Positions 44,256 to 53,504 of a DNA stretch of 55,996 bases are shown here, piece after piece. The stretch's first letter is position 1. Each line of letters opens with the position of its first letter. The position numbers and the translations under genes are program-made. The DNA is from an uncultured Lachnospiraceae bacterium (lineage in GTDB: Bacteria; Bacillota; Clostridia; Lachnospirales; Lachnospiraceae). The DNA is taken from NCBI GenBank assembly GCA_934339365.1, contig CAKRHW010000012.1, positions 1 to 55,996 on the forward strand, read 5' to 3'. The notes beneath the pieces were generated by a model that saw only the letters and a list, made by a program, of their open reading frames with translations, was not told the DNA's origin and did no database searches.

Positions 44256-46367
44256 CTATTCGTCTGAATTAGACCAATTCTCCATCTGGATAAAATCAAT
44301 CTTATCATTATCGCCTAAATCTGTATCTGTAGAACCCGAACCATCATCTGGCTTTGTTGGCTCAGAATCAGAATAATCATAAAAGATTTTCGTTCCACCG
44401 TTAAAGAAACTATTCATTGTATAAATTCCAACCTGAGACCAGTCTGGTTTATTTTGATCACTTGAACTCTTAAATCCAAACTGTGTACAAATGGCATTAT
44501 CATCTGTTTTTCCAATGAAGTAATTTCCTAAATGATCAAAATACTTCTTCATTGCATCCTTATCTTCATTATCAAGAATTGCATATCCAACAGACTTAAA
44601 TTCATTTACCTCATATGTAATCTTTTTTGTAGACATAAAGATTCCAATATAATGATCTCCACTGTTAAATTGTACCTTATAAGCATCATTACAGATAAAT
44701 AATGCAAATTTATTATTTGCCTGACCGGCGTTAATATCTCTTGCTTTACCAAACTGAATATTAGCCTGATATTTTTTTGTAATACCATTCTTCTTATAAG
44801 TAAATTCTTTCCATTCATTATCATTTCGATCTGGTTTTGTATCAGACGGTAAACTGTAATATCTCAAATCCTGCGTAGCAATATATTTTTCTGTAGCCGT
44901 TCCGCTCATATATGCTGATGGTTCAGAAACATAATTTGTTGCACCATCTGGTTCATTAGCAAAAGAATATATCACTCTTGTATTTACAATTTTATCAAAT
45001 GTTTTATCTACTAAGGTATCACTTGAAGAAATTGGTGCCCAGGTACTACCATTTCTTTTTAATAACTCTGTCTTCTCTGCTTTGCTGCTCTTTCCATAAC
45101 ATACTTTACCATCTGGTTTGATTTCTGAATTCAATGTGATATTTTTTCCATTTCCCCATGATAAAGTACTTGTTCCAATCTGATAAGTAGGCTGCAAATC
45201 AATTTTATTTAAAATAGATGTATTCTTGTTAAAAAGAAGTTCATATGCCTTATTTCCTTTTATTCCAATAATCATATTAGGATTACTATTATCAGCTTTA
45301 TAATAACCTTTTTCAGACATCTGTTTATCTTCCTGTTTATTTGCAGGATCCTGCGTATAAGGGAAGAATTTAGAATATCCGCCTGCCGGCATAAGTCCTG
45401 ATGGTTTTGTTTTCTCATAAGCCTCTACAGTTCCTGAAGAATCTCCATATAAGCTATATGTCTTTCCATCCTGTTTAATCTGAATATCCTTACAAGTTAA
45501 ATGCGTATTTTCATCAATTACAAGATGCGAACCATTTGCCAATGTAATCACACCATTTACCTTTACTTCATCACCAGTGAATCTTAATACACCTTTTCTT
45601 ACTTCAATATCACCATCGATATCTGTCTGTTGTCCTGAAAGTTCATATATTAAACCATCATTAATGTCCAACGCCAATGTGGAACTGGCAGATCCTTCCA
45701 CCTGTTGTCCGATATAGACATCACCTTCCTGAACAAAGAAACCTGGTTTTCCATTGTTAATCATATTACCGGAACCAGATTTAAGTGTACATCCAGAACC
45801 TACAATCATGGAATATCTTGCAATTCCACCTTTATCAGGTTTTGTCGTTGTCTTCTTTGTAGGTGCATTAATACTGATATCTGTTTTTAATGTACTTGTG
45901 TATCCATTTTTATCTGTGTATGTTACTTTAAGATCCTTTAATGTCAGCTTTTTATCGGTTCTTTCCACAGGCTTTGCATTATTGAGGGTTAATTCCTTAA
46001 TCTGCACTCCCTTATCAATATCTTCTATCTGCTTCTTTAGATAATCGGCAATCTGTGAAGAACTTGTTCCTCCTGCCTGATTAGCCATTTCATTATACAC
46101 ATTATTAATGTAAGCTTTCGTATCACCTGACAGACTCGCCAGCTGTGTGGATGCCAGATTCTGTACTACCATCTGCGCATCATCGATAACAGCTTCATTT
46201 TTATAAAATACATCTTTTGTCTTTTGATCTACATGACGCATCTTGTAAGATGCACCCGCAACAGTAAGCAAACTAGCCGATAATATGACTGCCATTGCAA
46301 TTACAATAATAACAGTAACCAAGGCCATACCATTATTATTTCGTTTTAATTTTCTTTCTCTTTCCAT
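44256..46367 (-). CDS. Large minor prepilin, PilX/GspK-like, with beta-helical head
   Basis: A 703-residue prepilin-like protein, far longer than usual minor pilins. ATG at 46367 is chosen (GGTG six bases upstream). Leader KRNNNG, then MALVTVIIVIAMAVILSAS; mature position 5 is Thr, not Glu, as in PilX/GspK proteins that cap the tip. After a helical region (about 45-130) come regular short beta segments at 190-300 (SGCTLKSGSGNMINNG, VYIGQQVEGSASS, DIEVRKGVLRFTGDEVKV) typical of a right-handed beta-helix, then an acidic C-terminus. A tip adhesin is a plausible inference. Confidence 0.8.
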   Translation of the reverse strand: MERERKLKRNNNGMALVTVIIVIAMAVILSASLLTVAGASYKMRHVDQKTKDVFYKNEAVIDDAQMVVQNLASTQLASLSGDTKAYINNVYNEMANQAGGTSSSQIADYLKKQIEDIDKGVQIKELTLNNAKPVERTDKKLTLKDLKVTYTDKNGYTSTLKTDISINAPTKKTTTKPDKGGIARYSMIVGSGCTLKSGSGNMINNGKPGFFVQEGDVYIGQQVEGSASSTLALDINDGLIYELSGQQTDIDGDIEVRKGVLRFTGDEVKVNGVITLANGSHLVIDENTHLTCKDIQIKQDGKTYSLYGDSSGTVEAYEKTKPSGLMPAGGYSKFFPYTQDPANKQEDKQMSEKGYYKADNSNPNMIIGIKGNKAYELLFNKNTSILNKIDLQPTYQIGTSTLSWGNGKNITLNSEIKPDGKVCYGKSSKAEKTELLKRNGSTWAPISSSDTLVDKTFDKIVNTRVIYSFANEPDGATNYVSEPSAYMSGTATEKYIATQDLRYYSLPSDTKPDRNDNEWKEFTYKKNGITKKYQANIQFGKARDINAGQANNKFALFICNDAYKVQFNSGDHYIGIFMSTKKITYEVNEFKSVGYAILDNEDKDAMKKYFDHLGNYFIGKTDDNAICTQFGFKSSSDQNKPDWSQVGIYTMNSFFNGGTKIFYDYSDSEPTKPDDGSGSTDTDLGDNDKIDFIQMENWSNSDE

Positions 46368-46401
46368 AATAATCACCTATTCTCTTTCACTCTACTATCG
46401 A

Positions 46402-47019
46402 TTACTTGTAATCTAAAAGATCATAGTCTAATACTGACCCTGTAAATGTCGTAAGCTGATCTTTTGCTTCAAATCCATTTCCCTGATAGACTGTAATTGT
46501 GACATCGTAATCTTTCTTATATCTTAATTTTACATTGTCAAGATCTGCTTCCGTTTTTGAATTAAACTTTTTATTATTCAACTGTACTTTTACTCTGGCA
46601 TTATAAGTTCCACTTCCATAACTAATCTTTGTCATGTCAAACTGAAAATAATTTTCTACCTTATCTCCTGATGTCTCATATTTTGTCTGTAAATTTGACA
46701 CTCCAAAATTCTGTGAATGGTCAATTGGTATAATCCTGAATTTGGAACGATCAAAATTCTTAGGATTACATTCCTGATAAGTTTCTTTCACACCAAACTG
46801 TTTAATTCCTTCAAAAATGTTTTGTGCAACCCCAGTGGCGTTCTGTGTACGATTCGATTTTGCATTTACCTTTGCGACTGATACAAAAGAATTTAAAAGT
46901 GGAACAGTAACAGCGACTAATATAGCCACTGCTACTAATACCTCTACGAGTGTTACACCCTTATTATTCTTTTTTAAACTAGGTTTGGCTTCCTGATGTC
47001 TTTGCTTTGCTTTTAACAT
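46402..47019 (-). CDS. Minor prepilin, PilV/PulI-like
   Basis: A 205-residue prepilin with leader KKNNKG and VTLVEVLVAVAILVAVTVPL, Glu at mature position 5. The hydrophobic helix continues with LLNSFVSVAKVNAKS as in PulI/PilV. Its start lies 15 bases after the PilO-like gene, and the large PilX-like gene follows. Confidence 0.85.
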   Translation of the reverse strand: MLKAKQRHQEAKPSLKKNNKGVTLVEVLVAVAILVAVTVPLLNSFVSVAKVNAKSNRTQNATGVAQNIFEGIKQFGVKETYQECNPKNFDRSKFRIIPIDHSQNFGVSNLQTKYETSGDKVENYFQFDMTKISYGSGTYNARVKVQLNNKKFNSKTEADLDNVKLRYKKDYDVTITVYQGNGFEAKDQLTTFTGSVLDYDLLDYK

Positions 47020-47034
47020 GTTCCACCATCCTCT

Positions 47035-47724
47035 CTATTTTCCGAATACGTTACCGATATCTCCTGTTTTAACACCATCATTCTTATCAGGAGTATATTC
47101 TCTGTTTCCATCTGTTAATGCATACATATCTACAGATGCAGTTCCTGTTAACTTTCCTGAATCATCTTTGTTAATGGTAATCGTATTCAATCCCTTACGT
47201 TTTGAACCATATCCATAGATATAACGAATCATCTTCTTAAGGTTATCATAATCTGTTTCAAAATCATACTGTACATTACCGGTTGATAAAGTATATCCAC
47301 TTCCAACTGTCTGGCTTGCTATATTATCCTCTGTTGTAGCAGCATTCTGAACTAATTTTCCATTTGCATCTACCGATGGCTCAGGTGTTGATTCCGTAAT
47401 CGTATATCCTGTAATCTTTACATCATTATGTTCTGTAATATCATTTAAGAAAAGAATTCCGTCTTCATATCTGACTTCTGCTGGGAACAGGTTCATTAAC
47501 TTATTTAACTTTGACTGATTTGAGTTAATCTGTGCCTGAATCTGATCTGCTCTGCTTTCAAGATTCTTTAATCGGTCAACATCTTTCTGTAAAGTATCTT
47601 CTTGTGCAACAATTTCTTTTACCTTATCTCGGTTATCCTTAAAATAAAAACTGTACGTACCTAATACAATCAGTACACCAAACAGGATAATAATAATTCC
47701 GATTTCTTTTCCTTTTAACTTCAT
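47035..47724 (-). CDS. pilO: Type IV pilus assembly protein PilO-like
   Basis: A 229-residue inner-membrane assembly protein. One N-terminal helix (about 8-27), a coiled coil (residues 35-75, QEDTLQKDVDRLKNLESRAD), then an alpha/beta domain (FPAEVRYEDGILFLNDI). This layout matches PilO, which pairs with PilN on the outer face of the membrane. It follows the PilM-PilN fusion by 14 bases. Confidence 0.8.
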   Translation of the reverse strand: MKLKGKEIGIIIILFGVLIVLGTYSFYFKDNRDKVKEIVAQEDTLQKDVDRLKNLESRADQIQAQINSNQSKLNKLMNLFPAEVRYEDGILFLNDITEHNDVKITGYTITESTPEPSVDANGKLVQNAATTEDNIASQTVGSGYTLSTGNVQYDFETDYDNLKKMIRYIYGYGSKRKGLNTITINKDDSGKLTGTASVDMYALTDGNREYTPDKNDGVKTGDIGNVFGK

Positions 47725-47738
47725 CTCTACTACCTCCT

Positions 47739-49562
47739 TTACTGTGCACTGGTTGTTGATTCAGCCGTTGTTGTCGCTGCAGCAGCTGATGTCTTTTCTG
47801 CCTGGTTTAAAGCTGCTTTATAAGTTGCAGTTAATGTAAATGTTACCTTATTATGATTGTCTGCATCCTCTGTATAAGGACTTGTATTAACAGAACCGAT
47901 AGCAATTGTATTAAACTGGCGAATCTGTTCAACAGCCTTTGCTGCTGCCTTCTTATCATCCACAGTAACAACCATAGAAAACTGCTGTGGACTAGAAGTA
48001 ATTGTTTGTACCGTCATAGTACTTGGCATTTTCTTTTCTAACTCTTCTACAAACTTCACTAAACTAGAGTTTACGTTTGTAGAGTTATTATATACAGCTG
48101 CAATACTGTTATATGTATTAACTGAGTTCATATAATTTTGCTCTAAAGTATCATACTTTGCTAATTCCTGTTTCTGATTCTCTAATTTCGTCTTTCCACT
48201 CTGATGAGCCATCAGACTGATATTTCCAAAGACTGCCATACCAACAGATATAACTACACAACCAATTGCAATAATCGCTGGTACTAAGATGGAATCCTTC
48301 ATATCTGTCTGGAAGTCCATTCCAGCAGGAATCAGGTTCTGTGTATGAATACCGGCACCGATACATGCTGCATATTCACCAAGCTTGATTCTCTTTTCCA
48401 TGCCATTCATGAATACAACACCACCGATATTCTTTAATGGTTTCACCTGAATGCCTAACTCATTTGAAAGAAGGTCTGTCATACCCTTTAAATCGGCTCC
48501 GCCACCAATCGCTGTAAAGCTGTTGATTCCTACATTATCATGCCTAGATACATAGTAATCAATAACTCTTCCGATATTACCAATCATATATTTGAAAGAA
48601 TCTGTTACTTCTTCCCGTAATTCTCCTACAAGATTGCTGACTTTTTCTCCATTTCGAATTCCTGCATCCTTGAATCTTGGTGCGATAAACTGTTCGTGCT
48701 GCATCTCAGCAATTGCATCGAGATAAGTAACTTTCTTTTCTTCTCTCTCTTCTTCTGTCTCATTCTCATCATATTCAATAGAATCAATCATCTTCTCAAG
48801 AACCATTTCGACAGCATCTGCCATACCATAGTTTACAACTCTTTGAAGTACGATTTTTTCATCCTGAATCATGGTAATCAATGTTGATTTTGTATCAATC
48901 TTTACAACAACATTTAATCCCTTTGTAAATGAGTTCTTCGTTGCCTGGTAAACACTGTTACCCATATAATCAATTCCACGTAACACAAGTCTGGTAGAAG
49001 TAGAAAAATCAAAATAAGACTTTGTCAAATCATTCGGAACAGCAAGAAGATTTAACTTTAACATATCAGAAGAAGACGGTTTATCCTTTGTCTTCTTGAT
49101 TGCTACTGCATTCTTGTTTTTCTCTTTCTCTTTTTCATCTTTCTCGTCTTTTTTATCTGCTTTCTTATCTTCTAATTCAATTTGCTGTTTTACGACTCCG
49201 AGTTTGTTATATACCAGATGATACTGTGACATATCAACTGGGAAATACTCAGTAGCATTCGCATCTACCACATTCTGAATCATTCTGTCCTTTACCATTG
49301 GGATAATTACATCACGACTGGCAATACGGCTTGATGTGATGGTATACACAATCTTATTCGTCGTAATTCCACGTTTTCTACACTCCATGGAAATTAAGTT
49401 TGTAAAAGCATTGTTCCTTTTTACGATACCATCTGCGACAACGCCTTCTGGTGTTTTAAAGCTGAAACAATTATAAATCTTTGGATTTTTCACTTCATAA
49501 TCCATTTCAACTACATGGGTGATGCCTTGCCCTATTTCTACACTTAGTACTTTTGTAGTCAT
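47739..49562 (-). CDS. PilM-PilN fusion protein of the type IV pilus
   Basis: A 607-residue protein. ATG at 49562 is chosen since GGAGG lies five bases upstream; the preceding ATG is too close. Residues 1-410 are an actin-like PilM domain (VLSVEIGQG phosphate-1 loop, INSFTAIGGGADLKGM, GEYAACIGAGIH), with a Lys/Glu-rich insertion near 135-165. A membrane helix (about 420-445, ILVPAIIAIGCVVISVG), a coiled coil and an alpha/beta domain ending in a Thr/Ala tail correspond to PilN. In most species these are two genes; the fusion fixes the cytoplasmic and membrane parts at one to one. Confidence 0.85.
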   Translation of the reverse strand: MTTKVLSVEIGQGITHVVEMDYEVKNPKIYNCFSFKTPEGVVADGIVKRNNAFTNLISMECRKRGITTNKIVYTITSSRIASRDVIIPMVKDRMIQNVVDANATEYFPVDMSQYHLVYNKLGVVKQQIELEDKKADKKDEKDEKEKEKNKNAVAIKKTKDKPSSSDMLKLNLLAVPNDLTKSYFDFSTSTRLVLRGIDYMGNSVYQATKNSFTKGLNVVVKIDTKSTLITMIQDEKIVLQRVVNYGMADAVEMVLEKMIDSIEYDENETEEEREEKKVTYLDAIAEMQHEQFIAPRFKDAGIRNGEKVSNLVGELREEVTDSFKYMIGNIGRVIDYYVSRHDNVGINSFTAIGGGADLKGMTDLLSNELGIQVKPLKNIGGVVFMNGMEKRIKLGEYAACIGAGIHTQNLIPAGMDFQTDMKDSILVPAIIAIGCVVISVGMAVFGNISLMAHQSGKTKLENQKQELAKYDTLEQNYMNSVNTYNSIAAVYNNSTNVNSSLVKFVEELEKKMPSTMTVQTITSSPQQFSMVVTVDDKKAAAKAVEQIRQFNTIAIGSVNTSPYTEDADNHNKVTFTLTATYKAALNQAEKTSAAAATTTAESTTSAQ

Positions 49563-49647
49563 CATTTCCTCCAATCCACTCTGCTTGATCGCAGATTTTA
49601 TCATTTATTTATGAAAGTCTGTTCTCTTATATCGTAAGCTCCCACTC

Positions 49648-50400
49648 TTACATATAGAAGAAAGACATATACATACTGATGAATTGATTGCCGAATAATG
49701 CTGCAATCAGAATTCCTGCCGATAAGTATGGTCCCATCGCCAGAACGTGTTCTGCATCACTTACCTTCATGCGAATCATATGAATCACAGAACCTAAGAT
49801 ACATCCGATGACAAATGCCAAAAGGATTAATTTCCATCCCAGCAAAAGTCCACAAGCTGCCATAAGCTTCACATCTCCTCCGCCAATTGCTCTTCCCTTT
49901 GATGCATAAAAGAGAATGGCAAGGAATACACTTACTGCAGCAAATCCAATTATATAGTCACTCCAGTTCTGATAATCCAGAACCAGACGTATTATTCCAA
50001 GTAAAAATAAAAAGAGATTCATTCCAAAAGGAATCTCATACGTTCTCCAGTCAATGACACTTAATGCTAAAAGTGCAGATGCCATTGCACAATACAATAT
50101 ACTAACAATATTCCATCCATTTACATAAAAAATCAAAAGATACAATAACCCATTGCTTGCTTCTACAATCGGATATTGTTTACTAATCTTTGTCTTACAT
50201 TTTCTACATCTTCCTCTTAAAAATAACCAGCTGAAAAGAGGAACTAAATCATACCACTTTAATTGATATCCACAATTCATACAATGAGACCTCTCAGTAA
50301 CGATGCCCTCATGTTTTGGAATCCGATAGATGCACACATTCAAAAAGCTTCCGATTACAATGCCAAATAAAAAGGCAAAAACATACATCACTGCTATCAT
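49648..50400 (-). CDS. Prepilin peptidase (PilD/GspO family)
   Basis: A 250-residue bifunctional leader peptidase and N-methyltransferase of the aspartic A24 family. Cytoplasmic zinc loop with Cys40, Cys43, Cys65 and Cys68 (CMNC, CRKC); catalytic Asp117 in VIDWRTYEIP and Asp176 in GGGDVKLMA; about eight membrane segments. The methylation motif region (GSFLNVCIYRIP) is intact. It processes the five prepilins encoded here. ATG follows GGGAG by seven bases. Confidence 0.95.
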   Translation of the reverse strand: MIAVMYVFAFLFGIVIGSFLNVCIYRIPKHEGIVTERSHCMNCGYQLKWYDLVPLFSWLFLRGRCRKCKTKISKQYPIVEASNGLLYLLIFYVNGWNIVSILYCAMASALLALSVIDWRTYEIPFGMNLFLFLLGIIRLVLDYQNWSDYIIGFAAVSVFLAILFYASKGRAIGGGDVKLMAACGLLLGWKLILLAFVIGCILGSVIHMIRMKVSDAEHVLAMGPYLSAGILIAALFGNQFISMYMSFFYM

Positions 50401-50444
50401 CTCTGTTCTCCCTTAAGTATCTAAAAAATATTTTTCTTCTTTTT

Positions 50445-50483
50445 AATATGTCTCTCGAATATAGGGGGTTCGAGAGACATATT
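50445..50483 (-). other. Perfect 15-bp hairpin between major pilin and prepilin peptidase
   Basis: On the minus strand, AATATGTCTCTCGAA, loop CCCCCTATA and TTCGAGAGACATATT form a perfect 15-bp stem. No T run follows, so it does not look like a simple terminator; it may stabilise or process the pilin mRNA 3' end and reduce expression of downstream genes. Confidence 0.75.
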
Positions 50484-50526
50484 AGTTTCATTATGTAATT
50501 TTTAATAAATCAATAAAGATTTAATT

Positions 50527-50994
50527 CTACCATACATGAGTATTATCTACATCGGCTGTTGAAGATGCGTAATATGTTCCTGTTACAGTAATCTTATCAC
50601 TTTTATCATCAGCATTTACTGTTAATGTAATATCTCCACTCTTATACTTTTTAGACTGAATCTTAATAGTATCACCGCATGTTGCTGTTATTTCCTTTGA
50701 AAGGCTGTCAACAGCACATGTTACATTACCAGTTGAAGAAATTGTTACAGTAGTTCCTGACTTAATATCATTGTAAATTGCTTCTTCTGCACCAGCATTC
50801 TTAATACATTCTGCAACTTTTGCAATTGCATCTGTATCAGAACTTACTCTTGACTTCTCTACATATCTTAAATATGCTGGAGCAAGTACACCAATTAATA
50901 CTGCCATAATGGCAATTACTACGATTAACTCTACAAGAGAGAAACCTTTGTTGTTCTTTTTCATTGTTGTTTGTTCTTTCATTTCGTTCTTCAT
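50527..50994 (-). CDS. Major type IV pilin
   Basis: A 155-residue prepilin. ATG at 50994 has AGGAG nine bases upstream. Leader ends KKNNKG, then FSLVELIVVIAIMAVLIG with Phe1 and Glu5 of the mature pilin. The head has two cysteines (ECIKNAG, TCAVDS, TCGDT region) and a Thr/Ser/Asp-rich beta sheet, ending NTHVW. A strong promoter, a structured leader and the following hairpin suggest it is made in excess over the assembly proteins, as expected for the shaft subunit. Confidence 0.9.
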   Translation of the reverse strand: MKNEMKEQTTMKKNNKGFSLVELIVVIAIMAVLIGVLAPAYLRYVEKSRVSSDTDAIAKVAECIKNAGAEEAIYNDIKSGTTVTISSTGNVTCAVDSLSKEITATCGDTIKIQSKKYKSGDITLTVNADDKSDKITVTGTYYASSTADVDNTHVW

Positions 50995-50999
50995 TTCTT

Positions 51000-51125
51000 T
51001 GATCTCCTTTTCATGAATTTTACGAACTACGTTCGCCTCTTACGAGTATATATCTTAAATGCCAGCCCTATATCCGGCACTTAATTCGAATGAATAAAAA
51101 TCAAATCTGTGCATTTTCTTTGCAC
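51000..51125 (-). promoter_or_regulatory. Structured 5' leader of the major pilin gene
   Basis: About 130 nt between the predicted transcription start and the pilin ATG. Three short hairpins are visible: GTGCA/TGCAC (51109-51125), TGCC/GGCA (51060-51079) and CGAAC-GTA-GTTCG (51023-51035), the last close to the ribosome site. It does not match the c-di-GMP riboswitch pattern I know. Confidence 0.4.
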
Positions 51126-51131
51126 ATTTAT

Positions 51132-51159
51132 ATTATACTACTTTTTTCATATAAATCAA
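51132..51159 (-). promoter_or_regulatory. Internal promoter of the major pilin
   Basis: On the minus strand, TTGATT, a 16-base spacer and TATAAT, 27 bases past the pilC stop. It allows the pilin and downstream genes to be transcribed independently of pilB-pilT-pilC. Confidence 0.7.
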
Positions 51160-51186
51160 GTTTTTTTAGAAAAAAGTACTAACTTT

Positions 51187-52401
51187 TTACATGTTATCCA
51201 ATCCATTGTACATCGCAAGCATTGGAGAGAATACGGCTGCAATAATAACAACTACGATACCTGCAAGCAACAAGGTAATCATTGGCTCCATAGCTGAGAG
51301 CAACTGTTGTGTTGCAACTTCTACTTCATCATCATAATAATCTGCCATCTTCTCAAGCATCTGCTCTAACTTACCAGTCTCTTCTCCGATCTTTGTCATA
51401 TGTGTTACCATCGGAGGAAAGATTCCGGATGCCTTAATTGGCACTGCAAGTGGCATACCCTTCATAACCTCTTCTCTGGCATCTAACACTGCATCGCGGA
51501 ATAAGACATTCGTCATCGTATTCGCAGTAATCTCAAGAGCCTCGGTAATCGGTACACCGGCTGCTGTTAAGGTACTCATGGTTCTGGCAAATCTCGAAGC
51601 ACTTGTCTTCTTCGTAAAGTTTGCAATCGCAGGAATCTTTAATGCCAGTCGTGCTAAAATATATTTACCACCTTCAGACTGCTTAAATGCCTTGAATCCC
51701 ACAAAAGCTCCAATAACAACTAAGACAATTACATACCAGAAACGTTTCATAAAGTTGCTGACCGAAATAACTGCTAATGTAATCTTAGGCATCTCGATAT
51801 CCATATCTGCAAACATACTCATGAACGATGGAACTACTACAGTTAACAAAACAATTACAACGGCGATGGCTACCAGAATAACGATAACCGGATAGACCAT
51901 TGCTTTTTTAATCATCTGCTTTAACTTCGTATCTTTTTCAAACTGAGTCGCCATACGGTCTAAAGCTATCTCAAGAGAACCAGAAGCTTCACCCGCTTCG
52001 ATCATACTAATCATCATTGATGGGAAGACATCCTTTCGGCTCTTTAATGCATCACCGAAAGATTCACCACCCTGAATCTTATCCTTAACTCCTGTAATTG
52101 CTTTCTCCATATTCTTGTTCTCAGTCTGCTCTGCAAGCATATCTAGTGCATCGACAACTGTGATACCTGCATTGATCATACTTTGCATCTGTCGACAAAA
52201 TACACTTAAGTCTCTAGAACTTACAAGCTTACCAAAGTGAATATCGATGTCAGCTGTCATCACACCCTGTTCTTTCAAACTGATTGGTGTCAGCTGCATC
52301 TTACGGACTGCCGCAGTTGCTTCTTTCTCGTTATCGGCATCTACAACACCTTTAGTCTTCTTACCAAAGGTATTAAGTGCCACATAATTATATGTACTCA
52401 T
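51187..52401 (-). CDS. pilC: Type IV pilus inner-membrane platform protein PilC
   Basis: A 404-residue platform protein of the PilC/GspF family. Two repeated T2SSF domains (about 70-190 and 270-395) each with the pattern FCRQMQSMINAGITVVDALD and FARTMSTLTAAGVPITEALE, three membrane helices (about 170-190, 215-235, 375-400), and a cytoplasmic N-terminus starting MSTYNYVALN. It couples the PilB/PilT motors to the pilin shaft. The start is 12 bases after the pilT stop. Confidence 0.95.
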   Translation of the reverse strand: MSTYNYVALNTFGKKTKGVVDADNEKEATAAVRKMQLTPISLKEQGVMTADIDIHFGKLVSSRDLSVFCRQMQSMINAGITVVDALDMLAEQTENKNMEKAITGVKDKIQGGESFGDALKSRKDVFPSMMISMIEAGEASGSLEIALDRMATQFEKDTKLKQMIKKAMVYPVIVILVAIAVVIVLLTVVVPSFMSMFADMDIEMPKITLAVISVSNFMKRFWYVIVLVVIGAFVGFKAFKQSEGGKYILARLALKIPAIANFTKKTSASRFARTMSTLTAAGVPITEALEITANTMTNVLFRDAVLDAREEVMKGMPLAVPIKASGIFPPMVTHMTKIGEETGKLEQMLEKMADYYDDEVEVATQQLLSAMEPMITLLLAGIVVVIIAAVFSPMLAMYNGLDNM

Positions 52402-52413
52402 CCTAACACCCTC

Positions 52414-53478
52414 CTACAACATAAGTTTCTTCTTCATTGCCTCGAAGTCATATGATCTCTCTAATGCAACCTGTGGTGTTATCGCATTCTGCAAACATAA
52501 ATCATATAAGTCGTCATCCATCGTCTTCATACCTAACTTATGGTTCGTCTGCATCGTTGAATTCAACTGATACGTCTTATTCTCACGAATCAGGTTACGG
52601 ACTGCCGGATTACCAATTAAAACTTCAAATGCTGCTACTCGTCCGGTACCAGATGCTTTCGGTAATAACTGCTGGAATACGATACATTCCAATACCGAAG
52701 CTAACTGAATACGAATCTGAGCCTGCTGATGTGGTGGGAATACGTCGATCATACGGTCAATCGCATCTGCCGCACCATTCGTATGTAAGGTAGAGAATAC
52801 CAGGTGACCGGTCTCGGCAGCAGTAATCGCTGTCTGAATTGTCTCAAGGTCACGCATCTCTCCTACCAGAATAACATCTGGATCTTCACGAAGTGCTGCA
52901 CGAATCGCTGTCGCATAACTCTTCGTATCGATTCCTAACTCTCTCTGGTTTACATTCGACTTCTTATGGAAATGAAGATACTCGATTGGATCCTCAATTG
53001 TAATAATATGCTTCGCATATGTCTCATTAACAATATTCACCATAGAAGCCAATGTTGTTGACTTACCGGAACCTGTTGCACCGGTAACAATGATAAGACC
53101 TCTCGGTCTGTGACTCATCTCTAATACTTCCTTCGGAATTCCTAATGTCTTAGGATTCGGAATCTTAAATGGAAGCAAACGCATAACTAATCCTAAATGT
53201 CTCTTCTGTCTGAAAACATTCACACGAAATCTTCCGCTTCCTGAAATCTCGTATGCAAAATCGGCTTCTCCTTCTTTCTCGAAGTGTTCTCTAAGCCCTG
53301 GCTCCGTATCTAGCAATGGATCAATCAGTGCTTCTGCCTGTTCTACTGATAATACATTGTTATCATACGGTACTAATACACCGTCAATACGGAGTCTGAT
53401 CTCACGATCCGTAGTGACATGAACGTCTGATGCTCTTCTTGTAATCGCATCTAATAATACCTGATCAATCGCTAACAT
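52414..53478 (-). CDS. pilT: Type IV pilus retraction ATPase PilT
   Basis: A 354-residue hexameric motor. Walker A GATGSGKSTT, Asp box (TIEDPIEYLH), Walker B DVILVGEMRDLET, His box (GHLVFSTLHTN), and the PilT-type AIRAALREDPDV. It begins DQVLLDAITRRASDVHVTT, the N-terminal PAS-like region of PilT, and lacks the zinc tetracysteine of PilB. Its presence implies retractable pili, and thus twitching or DNA uptake. Confidence 0.95.
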   Translation of the reverse strand: MLAIDQVLLDAITRRASDVHVTTDREIRLRIDGVLVPYDNNVLSVEQAEALIDPLLDTEPGLREHFEKEGEADFAYEISGSGRFRVNVFRQKRHLGLVMRLLPFKIPNPKTLGIPKEVLEMSHRPRGLIIVTGATGSGKSTTLASMVNIVNETYAKHIITIEDPIEYLHFHKKSNVNQRELGIDTKSYATAIRAALREDPDVILVGEMRDLETIQTAITAAETGHLVFSTLHTNGAADAIDRMIDVFPPHQQAQIRIQLASVLECIVFQQLLPKASGTGRVAAFEVLIGNPAVRNLIRENKTYQLNSTMQTNHKLGMKTMDDDLYDLCLQNAITPQVALERSYDFEAMKKKLML

Positions 53479-53504
53479 ATCTTTTCTCCCTTTACATCCT
53501 CAAA

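Noticed and set aside
51000..51125. c-di-GMP riboswitch upstream of the major pilin
   Set aside because: The conserved core segments of the class I and II riboswitches I know are not visible.
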